45,675 nt of DNA from Streptomyces acidiscabies (GCF_020010905.1 NZ_JAGJBY010000003.1:1-45675), one strand, 5' to 3'. Positions 6,012 through 14,428 are shown, counted from the stretch's first letter. The notes: generated by a model not told the origin, from the sequence alone. A program made the numbers and translations.

Positions 6012-8318
6012 ATGAGCGACGAAGAAGGCCCGGGGGGACAGGTGATCCCGTTCCGGCCGACCGGCGGGGGTGCCCCGCCTCCGCCTCCGCCGCCCCCGCC
6101 CGGGCCGCCCCCGCGCCCGGCACCGCCCGCCCCTCCGGCTCCCCCGGCTCCGCCGGCCCCGGCAGCGAGCGACCCCGGACCGGCGGCAGCCGATCCCGAC
6201 GAGGAGCCGGTCCGCCCGGAACTGGCCGTGCCCGACGCGGCCGTCCCGCCGCCGCCGGTTCCCGGCCTGCCCGCCACCCGCACCTCGTCGATCCCCGCCG
6301 CGTTGCGGTCGGAGGGCGTCAGCGAGGGCGACGGTGGCGGCGGCCGCGAAGGCGCTGGTAGCGCGATGGTGGTCGCCATCGGCATCGCAGTCGCCGCCCT
6401 GCGCGGCATGACCCAGTGGTTGGGCGACCGTCGCCAGCGCTTCGAGGACCAGGCCCCCGTCCGGGAGGCCGCCGCGAAGGCGAAGGCGGAACAGATCAAG
6501 GCCCGCGCCGAGCACTCGGCCGCGCTGGCGAAGATCAGCGACGACGCGTCGCAGGCGCGGGCCAAGGGTCGCGTCAAGTCGTCGTCGGCCGACTCAGGCC
6601 GGGGCGGTGGCAAGGGCGGCGGCGGGAAGTCCGGCTCCGGAGGCGCTGGCCGCTCCGGTACCGGCGGGAAGGGCAGCGGCACCTTCGGCAAGGGCGCCGA
6701 CACCAAGACCAAGGGCAAGCCGACCGGCTCCAAGGACCTCGCCGCCACGAAGTCGTCCGGCAAGAGCACGGACGCGCAGAAGGCGGCGGCCGCGCGCCGG
6801 GACGCGAAGAAGGACCGGGCCCGCCCGGAGGCCAAGAAGCAGGGGCCGCTGGAGCGGATGCGCCGCAAGAGCGACGGGGCCAGCGGCAAGGACGGCGCGT
6901 CCGGCAAGGGCAGGAAGACGTCCTCCGGGGGCGGCGACACCAAGAAGAACAGCCCCGCGCGCGGCCGGACCGACAAGGCCAGGCCGGAGACGAAGCCCAA
7001 GGCCAAGCCGGACACCGGCAAGGGCAAGGTGACGCCGAACAAGGGCGGCGCGACCAAGCCGGGCGGGGCCAGCGGCACCACCGGCAAGGGCCCGGCCACG
7101 AAGCCGACCACCGGGAAGACCGGCCCGACGAAGGGCCCGGGCGGCAAGGGCAGCACGAAGAAGAAGCCCACCGGCACGGGCACGGCCAAGGGCGGCAAGA
7201 CCCCCAAGGCCCCGAAGGGGTCCTCCACGACCCCGCCGAAGGCCACCTCCCCCAAGCCCAAGCCCACGTCCACGAAGACCAAGGGCAAAGGCAAAGGCCC
7301 TGGTGGGAAGGGCGGAACGGCGAAGAAGACGCCCGGCTCCAAGAAGAAGACCCCGGCGTCCACGGGCGGCACGGCCACCCCGCCGAAGCCGGTGGACCTC
7401 ACCAAGAAGCCCAAGGCTCCGAAGGGATCCTCGACGACCCCGCCGAAGGCGACGTCGCCGAAGGTCAACCTGAAGAAGAAGCCGCGGCCCGGGCGGAAGA
7501 AGCCCAAGGCCGCTCCCACGACCGCGCCGACCGGCGCGGGCACCGGGGCCGGCGGGCCGAAGGGCACCGGCGGCCCGACCAGTTCGCGGCCCGGCTCACG
7601 CTCGCGCCGTACGCGGGGGCACACGCCGCCGCCGAGGAGCACGCCGCACGAGAGCGGGGAGTGGCTGCGGCCGCCGCCCGGGATGAGCGCGGAGTACACC
7701 GTCACCCTCGAACGGATCGAGCCCGAGGCGAAGCCGCCGGAGCCCAAGGCCCCGGCCGCCCTCACCGCGGGCAGCCCGGCCGGGACGGCCACTGAGACCC
7801 CGTCGCCGACTCCGGCGGCGGAGCCGACCACCCAGCCCGCCGAGACCGGCACCACCGACACCGGGACCGCCACGGTCCCCGCACCGAGGAAGGAGGCGCG
7901 GCCCATGGGCGGAGCGCCCGCCAAGGTCGAGAACGTCCAGTTCGCAGACGCCGAGCTGACGGTCTACGACGTCATCGAGTCCGACGCGGACATGGCCGAG
8001 GAGATCCTGGCTGGAGCCGAGCACGCCCGGATGGTCGCCAACAAGTGCCAGAACCTGGTGACCTCGCTGGAATCGCTGCACGCCGAGCTGACCAACAAGT
8101 CGGTGCCCGGCCGCCTTATCGGCTGGTGCGCCCGCCTGATCGAGAAGGCCGGGGTCGTGGAGTCCAAGGCGAACAAGCTCGCCGACGGTCTGCCCGGCGC
8201 CTCCGAGGCCATCGCCCACGCCGGTCAAGTCGCGGCCGAGTACGACAAGCACCCGGCCGACGTGACCCGCGACATGGGCCACACCGCCCCCGCCGACGCC
8301 TCGTACCACAAGGAGTAG
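6012..8318 (+). CDS. Low-complexity Lys/Pro/Gly/Thr-rich membrane protein (histone-H1-like middle)
   Basis: 768 residues; ATG at 6012 with GGAGGG 4 nt upstream. Order: a proline-run N-terminus (residues 20-60); one hydrophobic stretch GSAMVVAIGIAVAALRGM (about 117-134); a charged helix; then about 350 residues of KGK, KPT, PPKA and GGKG low complexity resembling the tail of linker histones and of Streptomyces HupS-type proteins; an RSRRTRGH patch; and a folded acidic C-terminal domain (about 635-768) with GRLIGWCARLIEKAG. A membrane-anchored protein with a huge positively charged region fits DNA or cell-wall contact during transfer. The repeats make alignment-based naming unreliable. Confidence 0.7.
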   Translation: MSDEEGPGGQVIPFRPTGGGAPPPPPPPPPGPPPRPAPPAPPAPPAPPAPAASDPGPAAADPDEEPVRPELAVPDAAVPPPPVPGLPATRTSSIPAALRSEGVSEGDGGGGREGAGSAMVVAIGIAVAALRGMTQWLGDRRQRFEDQAPVREAAAKAKAEQIKARAEHSAALAKISDDASQARAKGRVKSSSADSGRGGGKGGGGKSGSGGAGRSGTGGKGSGTFGKGADTKTKGKPTGSKDLAATKSSGKSTDAQKAAAARRDAKKDRARPEAKKQGPLERMRRKSDGASGKDGASGKGRKTSSGGGDTKKNSPARGRTDKARPETKPKAKPDTGKGKVTPNKGGATKPGGASGTTGKGPATKPTTGKTGPTKGPGGKGSTKKKPTGTGTAKGGKTPKAPKGSSTTPPKATSPKPKPTSTKTKGKGKGPGGKGGTAKKTPGSKKKTPASTGGTATPPKPVDLTKKPKAPKGSSTTPPKATSPKVNLKKKPRPGRKKPKAAPTTAPTGAGTGAGGPKGTGGPTSSRPGSRSRRTRGHTPPPRSTPHESGEWLRPPPGMSAEYTVTLERIEPEAKPPEPKAPAALTAGSPAGTATETPSPTPAAEPTTQPAETGTTDTGTATVPAPRKEARPMGGAPAKVENVQFADAELTVYDVIESDADMAEEILAGAEHARMVANKCQNLVTSLESLHAELTNKSVPGRLIGWCARLIEKAGVVESKANKLADGLPGASEAIAHAGQVAAEYDKHPADVTRDMGHTAPADASYHKE

Positions 8319-8321
8319 CCG

Positions 8322-8741
8322 ATGAGTTCGGACCTGGCACGCATCGGCGGGAAGATCGCCGACACCCTCATGGACGCCGTCACCTACACCATCATCGTGG
8401 CGCGCCTGGCGGCCGCGTCGATGGCGATGCTCTCGCTCAGCGAGGCCGTGCGCGGCGCCTTCAACTACGTCAAGGGCTGCGCGAAGTCGGTCGAGAACCT
8501 CGCCGACACCGCCTCCGGCCTGGGCGTCGACCCGGCCGTCGTCAGCGCCCACCAGGACGCGGCGACCGTCATGCGCGGCGTCCTGGCCGACGCCGAAGCC
8601 CTGTCCACCGAGGCCGCCGAGATGGCCTCCGACTTTCAGACCGCCAAGGACGAGCACGAAGGCGACTACGGCCCCGTGCACGAGGCGATGACGAACAAGC
8701 CCGGTCAGATCGCCGACCGGACGTACTACAGCAACCGCTAG
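8322..8741 (+). CDS. Hypothetical helical protein, possible partner of the preceding membrane protein
   Basis: 139 residues; AAGGAG lies 5 nt before the ATG and the gap to the upstream stop is 3 nt. The N-terminal 50 residues hold a moderately hydrophobic helix (YTIIVARLAAASMAMLSL). The remainder is acidic and helical with DAEALSTEAAEMASDF. The arrangement, a helix followed by a four-helix-like region, parallels the C-terminal domain of the gene at 6012, but I see no clear sequence identity. A GC-rich hairpin follows at 8749-8781. Confidence 0.6.
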   Translation: MSSDLARIGGKIADTLMDAVTYTIIVARLAAASMAMLSLSEAVRGAFNYVKGCAKSVENLADTASGLGVDPAVVSAHQDAATVMRGVLADAEALSTEAAEMASDFQTAKDEHEGDYGPVHEAMTNKPGQIADRTYYSNR

Positions 8742-8748
8742 TCCCACC

Positions 8749-8781
8749 GGGGCGGCCGGAGCCCAACGGCCCGGCCGCCCC
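8749..8781 (+). terminator. GC-rich hairpin inside the transfer operon
   Basis: GGGGCGGCCGG (8749-8759) pairs with CCGGCCGCCCC (8771-8781) around an 11-nt loop. There is no U-run and the next gene starts 30 nt later, so it may be a partial terminator that lowers expression downstream, or an mRNA-stabilising hairpin. Confidence 0.5.
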
Positions 8782-8810
8782 GCCCGTCCGAGACACGGAG
8801 GTAGACCCCC

Positions 8811-9662
8811 ATGTTCGACCGCGTGCACGCCCGGGCCCGCGCGAAGGCCGGCCGCGTCGCCACCGCCGCCGGGGCCGCGGTACTGACCGGAGGGCTGTTC
8901 ACCGACTTCCTCACCGGCCCCGGCATCGCCGCCGCCGCTGCCACCGCCGGTATCGGACTGGCGACCAACATCAAGCTGTGGAAGGCCCCCAGCTCGGCGA
9001 AGGCCACCGCCTTCTGCGTCTACGCCTCCCCCCACGCGGGCAACGCCCTGCTGCTGGTCGGCGAGCGCCTGGTGCCCAGCGGCAGCAGCGGCTGGCTCCT
9101 CGCGCAGGCCACCGTCATCGCCGTGTGGACCGGAGCCACCTGGTACATCCGCCCCGGCCGCCTTGCCCGCGAGCTCGTCGACGAGGCCGTGCTGCAGGAG
9201 ATCGCTGAGGCGACCAAGGAGGCCGAGCAGAAGGCCGCCGAAGTCGTCGTCCGCCCGGTGGATCCGAACGAGAGCGACGCGGCGCGCTGGTGGCGCCAGG
9301 AGTTCGCGGGCGAGGACGGCATCGCCCCCAACACCGTGCTCCTGGACTACGACCGGATCAGCAAGGAGTGCGTGGCCGTCGTCCTCGGCTCCGCCCAGCG
9401 CGGCACCCCGGTCCCCGACATCTCCAAGTCGCGCCTGTCGGCCCACTTGGACGTGCCCGAGGAACAGATCGAGATCGGGCCCGTACCCGGCCGGGGCGCC
9501 GGCGTCCGGCTCCTGGTGCTCGGTCCGCGGCCCGAGCCCGCCGAATCCGAGAAGACCGCCGGAGGCGACGAGGAGGTCTGGAAGGAAATCGCGGCGACCG
9601 CAATGCCGGGCGTCGAATTGATCGAGGCGAACACCTACGAAATCCGAAAGGAGCTGACCTGA
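8811..9662 (+). CDS. Membrane protein paired with the FtsK/TraB-like translocase
   Basis: 283 residues; ACGGAGGT lies 7 nt before the ATG. Hydrophobic segments occur at about 15-50 (VATAAGAAVLTGGLFTDFLT and GIAAAAATAGIGLA), 66-86 and 96-115, giving up to four membrane passes, followed by a soluble domain from about 120 with RWWRQEFAGEDGIAPNTVLL and an acidic end. It lies 3 nt before the translocase gene. In FtsK-type systems the membrane anchor can be on a separate polypeptide, and the translocase downstream has no membrane segment of its own, so this protein is the obvious anchor. That pairing is inference. Confidence 0.65.
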   Translation: MFDRVHARARAKAGRVATAAGAAVLTGGLFTDFLTGPGIAAAAATAGIGLATNIKLWKAPSSAKATAFCVYASPHAGNALLLVGERLVPSGSSGWLLAQATVIAVWTGATWYIRPGRLARELVDEAVLQEIAEATKEAEQKAAEVVVRPVDPNESDAARWWRQEFAGEDGIAPNTVLLDYDRISKECVAVVLGSAQRGTPVPDISKSRLSAHLDVPEEQIEIGPVPGRGAGVRLLVLGPRPEPAESEKTAGGDEEVWKEIAATAMPGVELIEANTYEIRKELT

Positions 9663-9665
9663 CCC

Positions 9666-11081
9666 GTGGTGGACGTAAGGGAATACGTACTGAAAACCCC
9701 GCCGGGCGGAGTGAAGAGATACGACCACGACGCCCTGTGTGATCTGCTCGAAGTCCCCGACCGCTCGCGGGTCATCTTCGAGCAGGGCGTCGGCCGTGAG
9801 GCGATCGTGCGGGTCTACCCGTCGAACCCGCTGATGAACATGCGCGAGGTCCGCCTCGATGACCTGGTGATGGACGCCCGGGGCCGAATCCGTATCGGCA
9901 CCTATTACGACGGATCGCCGCTCATGTTCCGGCTTTTCGACCCGAAGACCGGAAACGCACAGCGAGGCGCGGTATTCGGTACCACCGGCGCCGGAAAGTC
10001 CCGCCTGGTGCAGGCGATCCTGGTCGCCTGCAAACGGTCGGGCATCGTCGTCCACCTCGCCGACCTCAAGAAGGGGCAGTCGGTTCCCGAGGCCGCCGGA
10101 CAGGTCGCCACCCGGGTCACAACGCAGTACGAGACCATCCTCATGCTGCGCGGCCTGGTCGCCGAGGCCGAACGCCGGATGGACGCCTACGCCGAGCTGG
10201 GGCGCTCCGGCTTCATCAAGGACGATCCCGACCCGCTGATGTACGGGATCGTCGACGAGGCCAACCGCCTCCTCGAGGAAGGCGCCCCGTTCCGCGACGA
10301 GGGCGCCAAGCTCATCAAGGAATTGGGCCGCACCGGCCGGTCGGTGGGCGTCGGCATCATCATCGCCGCGCAGGCCGGCCACCTCGCCGAGCTCGGCGGC
10401 AGCGACACGCTGCGCGCCATGCTCAAGGAGGGCGAGGTCATCCTGCTCCGCTGGAGCAGTGGCATGATGCAGCAGCTCGTCGGCGACGGCCTGGTCCCGC
10501 GCGGCGAGGCCCTCCAGCCCATCCCGAAGGTCGTCGGCCGTGTCCAGCGCATCCGCCGGTACAACGAGGTCGCCACCGACGACGACGAGGACGCCAACAG
10601 CCAGGGGATGCTCTACCACCTCACCGGGCCCCGCCCGATGAGCATGGCCCGCACCTTCGTCGTCGGCTCCGTCGCCCCCACCGCGGGCTTCGACCCGCTG
10701 ATCCTCGACCTGTACGGGCCCGAGGCCCCGCCGGGTGAGGGGATCAACCTGATGGCGTTCGTGACGGCCAAGGAGCTCAAGCTCCTCGGCGACAGCGACG
10801 ACGGCCCGGCAGGAACGGCCCCGTCCGAACCGGCTGCCGCCGCGGCGGCAGCCGCCGCCGAGGAGCCCGCCGCGCCGCAATCGATCGCCGACCGGATCAT
10901 GGCGATTCTCCCGCCCGAGGGCATGTCGGCGCCGGATCTCGCGGCCGCGCTCGACGCCGACGGCCTCAGCAACAGGCCGGTCCGGCGCGGCACGCTGGGC
11001 ACCACGATCAGCGCGATGCGCAAGGACGGGAAGCTCGCCCGCCCGGACGGAACGAACCTGATCCGCCCGAACCCGTCCTAG
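9666..11081 (+). CDS. FtsK/SpoIIIE-type DNA translocase (TraB-like transfer ATPase)
   Basis: 471 residues. Such motors pump DNA across the septum or mating contact using ATP. The N-terminal 90 residues are a soluble domain. Walker A is GTTGAGKS at 105-112, followed by DLKKGQS at 133-139; Walker B is LMYGIVDEAN at 191-200. RTGRSVGVGIIIAAQ with its downstream region gives the sensor motif typical of FtsK motor cores. An Ala-rich linker then leads to a C-terminal winged-helix-like domain (about 405-471, SAPDLAAALDADGLSNRPV) that could read DNA recognition repeats, as gamma domains do. There is no membrane segment. Start: GTG 9666, with GTG 9669 also possible; AAAGGAG lies about 12 nt upstream. 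Confidence 0.88.
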   Translation: MVDVREYVLKTPPGGVKRYDHDALCDLLEVPDRSRVIFEQGVGREAIVRVYPSNPLMNMREVRLDDLVMDARGRIRIGTYYDGSPLMFRLFDPKTGNAQRGAVFGTTGAGKSRLVQAILVACKRSGIVVHLADLKKGQSVPEAAGQVATRVTTQYETILMLRGLVAEAERRMDAYAELGRSGFIKDDPDPLMYGIVDEANRLLEEGAPFRDEGAKLIKELGRTGRSVGVGIIIAAQAGHLAELGGSDTLRAMLKEGEVILLRWSSGMMQQLVGDGLVPRGEALQPIPKVVGRVQRIRRYNEVATDDDEDANSQGMLYHLTGPRPMSMARTFVVGSVAPTAGFDPLILDLYGPEAPPGEGINLMAFVTAKELKLLGDSDDGPAGTAPSEPAAAAAAAAAEEPAAPQSIADRIMAILPPEGMSAPDLAAALDADGLSNRPVRRGTLGTTISAMRKDGKLARPDGTNLIRPNPS

Positions 11082-11127
11082 CCGCTGTCGGACCGTGATC
11101 CCATGCTGTCCCCGGAGGGAGAACGGC

Positions 11128-11274
11128 ATGGACTTCGAGTTCGACTGCTGGTGCTGCGGCATCACCAACGCCGTCTGGGGCCGCCCGGTCGGCTTCTGGA
11201 CCGAGCGCTACCGATTACCGGCGGAGTGGGACTGCTGGAACTGCGACGCCACGAACATCACCCCGGACGACTGA
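11128..11274 (+). CDS. 48-residue zinc-ribbon-like protein
   Basis: Begins at ATG 11128 with GGAGGGAGAA 5-14 nt upstream, a strong ribosome site, and ends in TGA at 11274. The sequence has CWCCG near residue 7 and CWNCDA near residue 37: two cysteine pairs 30 residues apart, as in a small zinc ribbon. It is rich in Trp and acidic residues. It lies right after the translocase, with a strong hairpin following (11294-11330). Function unknown. Confidence 0.65.
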   Translation: MDFEFDCWCCGITNAVWGRPVGFWTERYRLPAEWDCWNCDATNITPDD

Positions 11275-11293
11275 TCCACAACCACACAGCGCG

Positions 11294-11330
11294 CGAGGGC
11301 CCCGGAGACCGAAACTCTCCGGGGCCCTCG
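11294..11330 (+). terminator. Strong hairpin after the translocase block
   Basis: A perfect 15-bp stem (11294-11308 with 11316-11330), 7-nt loop CCGAAAC, no U-run. A likely terminator or processing point between the translocase block and the small membrane-protein block. Confidence 0.65.
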
Positions 11331-11366
11331 GCGTCCCCCGACCCGTCACGGAAGGAGGCACCGTCC

Positions 11367-11885
11367 ATGGTGCCCGTGCCCGACCCCCGCAAGACGCCCC
11401 TGACCGACGCCGAGGCGGAGGTCGAGGCACTCCGCCTCATCACGGACGCCTACCGCCCCGCCCCGCCGGCCCCGGTGCAGACGCCGACGGCGACGTCGTT
11501 CCGCGACCCCACCCCGGTCCCCGCCATCGGCACCGCCCCGCCCGAGAGGCAGCCCGGCCGAGCGCCCATGAGTCAGGGCGCCACCGACGCCAGCGTCCTC
11601 ATGCTCGCCGGAGCCGGGTCGGTGTCCATGGTCAGCGTGTCCGCCGGAATCCTGATGTACCTCTCCCAGTACGCCGACCCGGTCGTCTGCGGCATCGTCC
11701 TTGGCGCTCCCACGGTCGTCGTCCTCGCCCTGTGCCGCCTGGTGCGCCGGGCCAAGGAAGCCGTCGCCGCCGCGCCGCCCGTGATCCACCAGCACTACGA
11801 GGGCACCGTCCACCAGGACCACAGCAGCTACAGCACCGAGACCCGCGGCCTGATCGCCCGCACCCGCAACGAGATCCGCCGCTGA
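11367..11885 (+). CDS. Small membrane protein of Streptomyces transfer operons
   Basis: 172 residues from ATG 11367 with GAAGGAGG 8 nt upstream. The N-terminal 65 residues are Pro/Thr-rich and probably disordered. Two membrane helices follow (about 74-95, including MVSVSAGILMYLSQY, and 101-118, GIVLGAPTVVVLALCRLV). The tail has VIHQHYEGTVHQDHSSY, a His-rich motif I have seen in small membrane proteins of actinobacterial integrative elements; I believe this is the DUF6251-type family, from memory only. It would act at the membrane with the transfer motor or in mycelial spread. An 18-bp palindromic element follows. Confidence 0.65.
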   Translation: MVPVPDPRKTPLTDAEAEVEALRLITDAYRPAPPAPVQTPTATSFRDPTPVPAIGTAPPERQPGRAPMSQGATDASVLMLAGAGSVSMVSVSAGILMYLSQYADPVVCGIVLGAPTVVVLALCRLVRRAKEAVAAAPPVIHQHYEGTVHQDHSSYSTETRGLIARTRNEIRR

Positions 11886-11921
11886 CCCTCCCCCACCCCA
11901 GCGAAACCGCAGACCAACACC

Positions 11922-11962
11922 CGTAAGCCCTGTTAGGCCCAACAGGTCTAACAGGGCTTACG
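11922..11962 (+). repeat. Dispersed palindrome 1 (18-bp core 11929-11946) within a 15-bp hairpin
   Basis: Core CCTGTT-AGGCCC-AACAGG at 11929-11946. A longer stem, 11922-11936 with 11948-11962 (15 perfect bp), overlaps it, so two alternative hairpins compete. Lies 37 nt after the stop at 11885 and 19 nt before the next gene. Confidence 0.85.
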
Positions 11963-11980
11963 TTCGACAAGGAGAGCCCC

Positions 11981-12175
11981 GTGGCCGTGTCCCTGAGCGC
12001 CGTCGTCCTGCTGGCGATCGTCGTCTTCGTCCTGCTGCGCAACGGCGCCCTGCGCGTCCTGCCCGCCCTCGCCGCGATCGGGTTCGGCTTCTTCCTCGCC
12101 TCCACCGGCGTGGCCGGGCCCATCAACTCCGCCGCCGGCGGCCTCGCCGACCTGCTCGCCCGGATCAACTTCTGA
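11981..12175 (+). CDS. Small two-pass membrane protein
   Basis: 64 residues from a GTG with AAGGAGA 7 nt upstream. Two membrane helices (about 5-20, SAVVLLAIVVFVLL, and 26-46, RVLPALAAIGFGFFLASTG) are joined by a short basic turn, followed by an amphipathic tail. Very similar small proteins with a FGFFLASTG-type second helix recur in transfer operons of Streptomyces plasmids and integrative elements (recalled, not searched). Probably part of the membrane spread machinery. Confidence 0.7.
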   Translation: MAVSLSAVVLLAIVVFVLLRNGALRVLPALAAIGFGFFLASTGVAGPINSAAGGLADLLARINF

Positions 12176-12188
12176 CAGGAGATACGCC

Positions 12189-12533
12189 TTGAGCACGCAC
12201 GTCACCGTCAGCCACGGCAGCGACTTCCTCGGAGTCGACATCCTCCCCGTCCACCAGCTGCGCGAATTCGGCAAGCACGTCCGCGGTGTCCTCCCGGCCG
12301 CCGACTACCCGCCGCTCACCACGCTCCTGGACGCGGCGGGCCAGGGCGAGCACGCCATCGACAGCGACCAGGCCGCGCTGCTCGCCATCCTGCTGCGCCG
12401 CGCGGCCGCCCACCGACGGCTGAAGAAGCCGTTCCCCGAGATCGCCACCCGCCTGGGCATCGCGGCCGCCAACGCCGCCGCCGACCCCGCCCCCTGGACC
12501 TGGACCCCGACCACCGAAGGAAGCAGCCGATGA
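12189..12533 (+). CDS. Hypothetical soluble protein from a TTG start
   Basis: 114 residues. The start is TTG 12189 with CAGGAGA 7 nt upstream; no ATG or GTG nearby is in frame with the same homology-like N-terminus. Mixed alpha/beta, with a conserved-looking LLAILLRRAAAHRRLKKPF helix. It resembles small Streptomyces proteins that I recall under DUF7739, unverified. It overlaps the Pycsar-effector-like gene by ATGA, so the two are made together. Confidence 0.6.
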   Translation: MSTHVTVSHGSDFLGVDILPVHQLREFGKHVRGVLPAADYPPLTTLLDAAGQGEHAIDSDQAALLAILLRRAAAHRRLKKPFPEIATRLGIAAANAAADPAPWTWTPTTEGSSR

Positions 12534-12991
12534 CCACCGCACACGACCCCATCGACGCCCGCCTGGACGCCGCCAACACCACCGTCCTCGCCGAGATCAG
12601 CAGGACCGACGCGAAGTCCGGCGTGCTGCTCACCTCGTTCAGCCTGCCGCTGGCCGCGCTCGTCGCCGCGGTGCCCGGGCACGCCTTACCGCCCATGGCC
12701 GCCGTCCTCGTCGGGGCCGGCACCGTCGGCCTGGTCGCCGCGATGCTCGTCGTCCTCCTGGTCGTCCGCCCCCGGCTGACCGGCGCCTCCCGCGGCTCCT
12801 TCCTCTACTGGTCGCTGTGCACGCCCGAGGACCTGGTGGAGGACCTGAAGAACCCCGGCGACCGCGCCGCCCACGTCATCCAGCTCTCGCAGATCGCCCG
12901 CCGCAAGTACCGGGGCCTGCGGGCGGCCGGGGACATCACCGGCGCCTCGCTCGTCACCCTCGCCGCCGCCCTGCTCACCTCCCTGATCTGA
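12530..12991 (+). CDS. Pycsar-effector-like membrane protein (PycTM family), without a neighbouring cyclase
   Basis: 153 residues. The N-terminal helix ends in RTDAKSGVLL, matching the (A)D-x-K-(A/S) signature of PycTM proteins, followed by two membrane helices (about 30-50 and 56-80). A soluble segment with SFLYWSLCTPEDLVEDL and QLSQIARRKYRGL matches the family's helix before the last membrane segment (residues about 134-152). In Pycsar defence a uridylate or cytidylate cyclase senses phage and the PycTM effector disrupts the inner membrane. No cyclase gene is seen anywhere on this molecule. It is embedded in the transfer operon, so it may be an orphan effector or a repurposed membrane protein. 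Confidence 0.65.
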   Translation: MTTAHDPIDARLDAANTTVLAEISRTDAKSGVLLTSFSLPLAALVAAVPGHALPPMAAVLVGAGTVGLVAAMLVVLLVVRPRLTGASRGSFLYWSLCTPEDLVEDLKNPGDRAAHVIQLSQIARRKYRGLRAAGDITGASLVTLAAALLTSLI

Positions 12992-13005
12992 CCGAGGAGA
13001 ACACC

Positions 13006-13659
13006 ATGCACGTCGGAAACCGCATCGAGCTGACCGCCCGGATCGAGGCGTTCGACCGCGTCGCCGAGATCGGCGACCAGGGCGTCATCCAGGAGATGCA
13101 CACCGGCGGCCACCTCACCGTCCGCATGGACGACGGCCGCCCCCAGTTCCCCCGCCACGACGAGGTGACCGTCCTCCACGGCGCGGACCCGGCCTCGACC
13201 TACGAACGCGACCTCGCGGCCGCCAAGCGTGCCCGCCGGGTGTGGGGATGCACGTGCGGCGCCGACAACCCGGCGTCGTACGACGCCTGCCACGAGTGCC
13301 AGCGCCCGTCCTGGAGTTGCGCGGCCTGCGGCACGGTGAACACCTGCGGCCGCAGCGACTGCGACGAGTGCGGCAACACGATGCCCGCCGAGCTCCTGGG
13401 CGACCGCGAGGAGGGCTTCGAGATGACGTACGAGGAGTGGATCACCACCCAGATCGGCCCCCGTGTCGTCGGCGGCCGCTACGACCACGGCGACGACGCC
13501 AGCTCGTACGAGGTCCTCGGCATCGAGCCCGGTCCGCGCCCTCTGGGCACCTGGCCGGTCTGGCAGATCACCGTGCGCGGCACCGACGGCCAGGAGCGCA
13601 CCCACTGCTCCGGCTGGGACCCCCGCCGCGACCGCGTCCGCACCGAACAGACCTGTTAG
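13006..13659 (+). CDS. Zinc-ribbon protein with three cysteine clusters
   Basis: 217 residues; GAGGAGAA lies 5 nt before the ATG. Residues 1-60 form a small beta-barrel-like domain (IELTARIEAFDRVAEIGDQG; TGGHLTVRMDDG). Residues 82-125 contain CTCG, CHEC, CAAC and CDECG, enough ligands for two zinc ribbons of RanBP2/double-ribbon type. The C-terminal part is a separate beta-rich domain (WPVWQITVRGTDGQERTHC). Zinc ribbons of this type bind RNA, DNA or ubiquitin-like partners; no target is indicated. The stop codon lies inside dispersed palindrome 2. Confidence 0.65.
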   Translation: MHVGNRIELTARIEAFDRVAEIGDQGVIQEMHTGGHLTVRMDDGRPQFPRHDEVTVLHGADPASTYERDLAAAKRARRVWGCTCGADNPASYDACHECQRPSWSCAACGTVNTCGRSDCDECGNTMPAELLGDREEGFEMTYEEWITTQIGPRVVGGRYDHGDDASSYEVLGIEPGPRPLGTWPVWQITVRGTDGQERTHCSGWDPRRDRVRTEQTC

Positions 13660-13669
13660 ACCCAACACC
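13652..13669 (+). repeat. Dispersed palindrome 2 (degenerate right arm)
   Basis: CCTGTT-AGACCC-AACACC: left arm and hexamer match the family, but the last two bases of the right arm do not pair. It overlaps the TAG stop of the gene at 13006. Confidence 0.6.
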
Positions 13670-13773
13670 CCCAACGGTGAGGTTCGGGCGGATCAGCCTG
13701 CACTGTCACCCCGGCACGACAGCATGAAGCCCGGGGCCGCCGAAACCGGCCCCGGGCTCATTGAGAGGAAACC

Positions 13774-14361
13774 ATGACCGACACCACCATCGACAGCGCC
13801 GTCCCCGACGGCCCCGTCTTCTCCGCCGAGGCGTACGCCGCCGTCGAGAAGGCCGCCGCCTCCCTCCGCTGCCTGTACGCCCCGAGCGTCCTGGAGCACG
13901 CCGCCGAACTCCTCACAGACCTGTGGGCCGCCGGCGAGCGCCACGGCGTCACCACCTCCGACTGGGGATGGGCGGCCGACCTGCCCGGCGGCGCGCTCAG
14001 CGTCGTCGCCCGTCGCTACGAGCGCCCGGAGACGGAGCGCACCGGCCAGGAGACCATGGCCCTGGCCCGGCACCTGCTGGAGGCTCTGACCTCCGACGAG
14101 ATCGGCCTGAGCGCCAAGCTCGGGCCCCGCGCCAGCGTCGTCGTCGAGCGCAGCTCCGCCACCCCGCGCGGCGGCTTCCACGGTGACGCCAACCTGATCG
14201 TCGGCATCTACTCCAACGGCGGATGGGACCTGGCCTTCAACCAGAACGGCGCGTCCGTCCTGTCGATCGTCGCCCCCGCCTCGCAGGCCGGGGCCTCCCA
14301 GGTCGCCGAGATCGTTCGGGCCCTCGTGCACGGCGAGATCGGCAACCCGTTCCGCCGCTGA
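13774..14361 (+). CDS. Hypothetical protein
   Basis: 195 residues; GAGAGGAAACC precedes the ATG. Acidic and soluble, with helices at the N-terminus (AYAAVEKAAASLRCLYAPS) and a beta-rich second half with VVVERSSATPRGGFHGDANL, IVGIYSNGGWDLAFNQNGAS and VAPASQAGASQVAEIV. The fold looks like a small alpha/beta domain, but I do not recognise it. It begins the last block of the transfer operon after palindrome 2. Confidence 0.6.
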   Translation: MTDTTIDSAVPDGPVFSAEAYAAVEKAAASLRCLYAPSVLEHAAELLTDLWAAGERHGVTTSDWGWAADLPGGALSVVARRYERPETERTGQETMALARHLLEALTSDEIGLSAKLGPRASVVVERSSATPRGGFHGDANLIVGIYSNGGWDLAFNQNGASVLSIVAPASQAGASQVAEIVRALVHGEIGNPFRR

Positions 14362-14428
14362 CCCACACCACCCGACACCCGGCGGGGCCGCCGAAACCGC
14401 CCCCGCCCCTCACCCGAGGAGCCTCCCT

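Noticed and set aside
7596..11168. A 1190-codon open frame on the minus strand
   Set aside because: It is antisense to four well-supported plus-strand genes including the FtsK-like motor; long antisense frames are normal at this GC content, and its composition is Gly/Arg/Val/Leu-rich without motifs.
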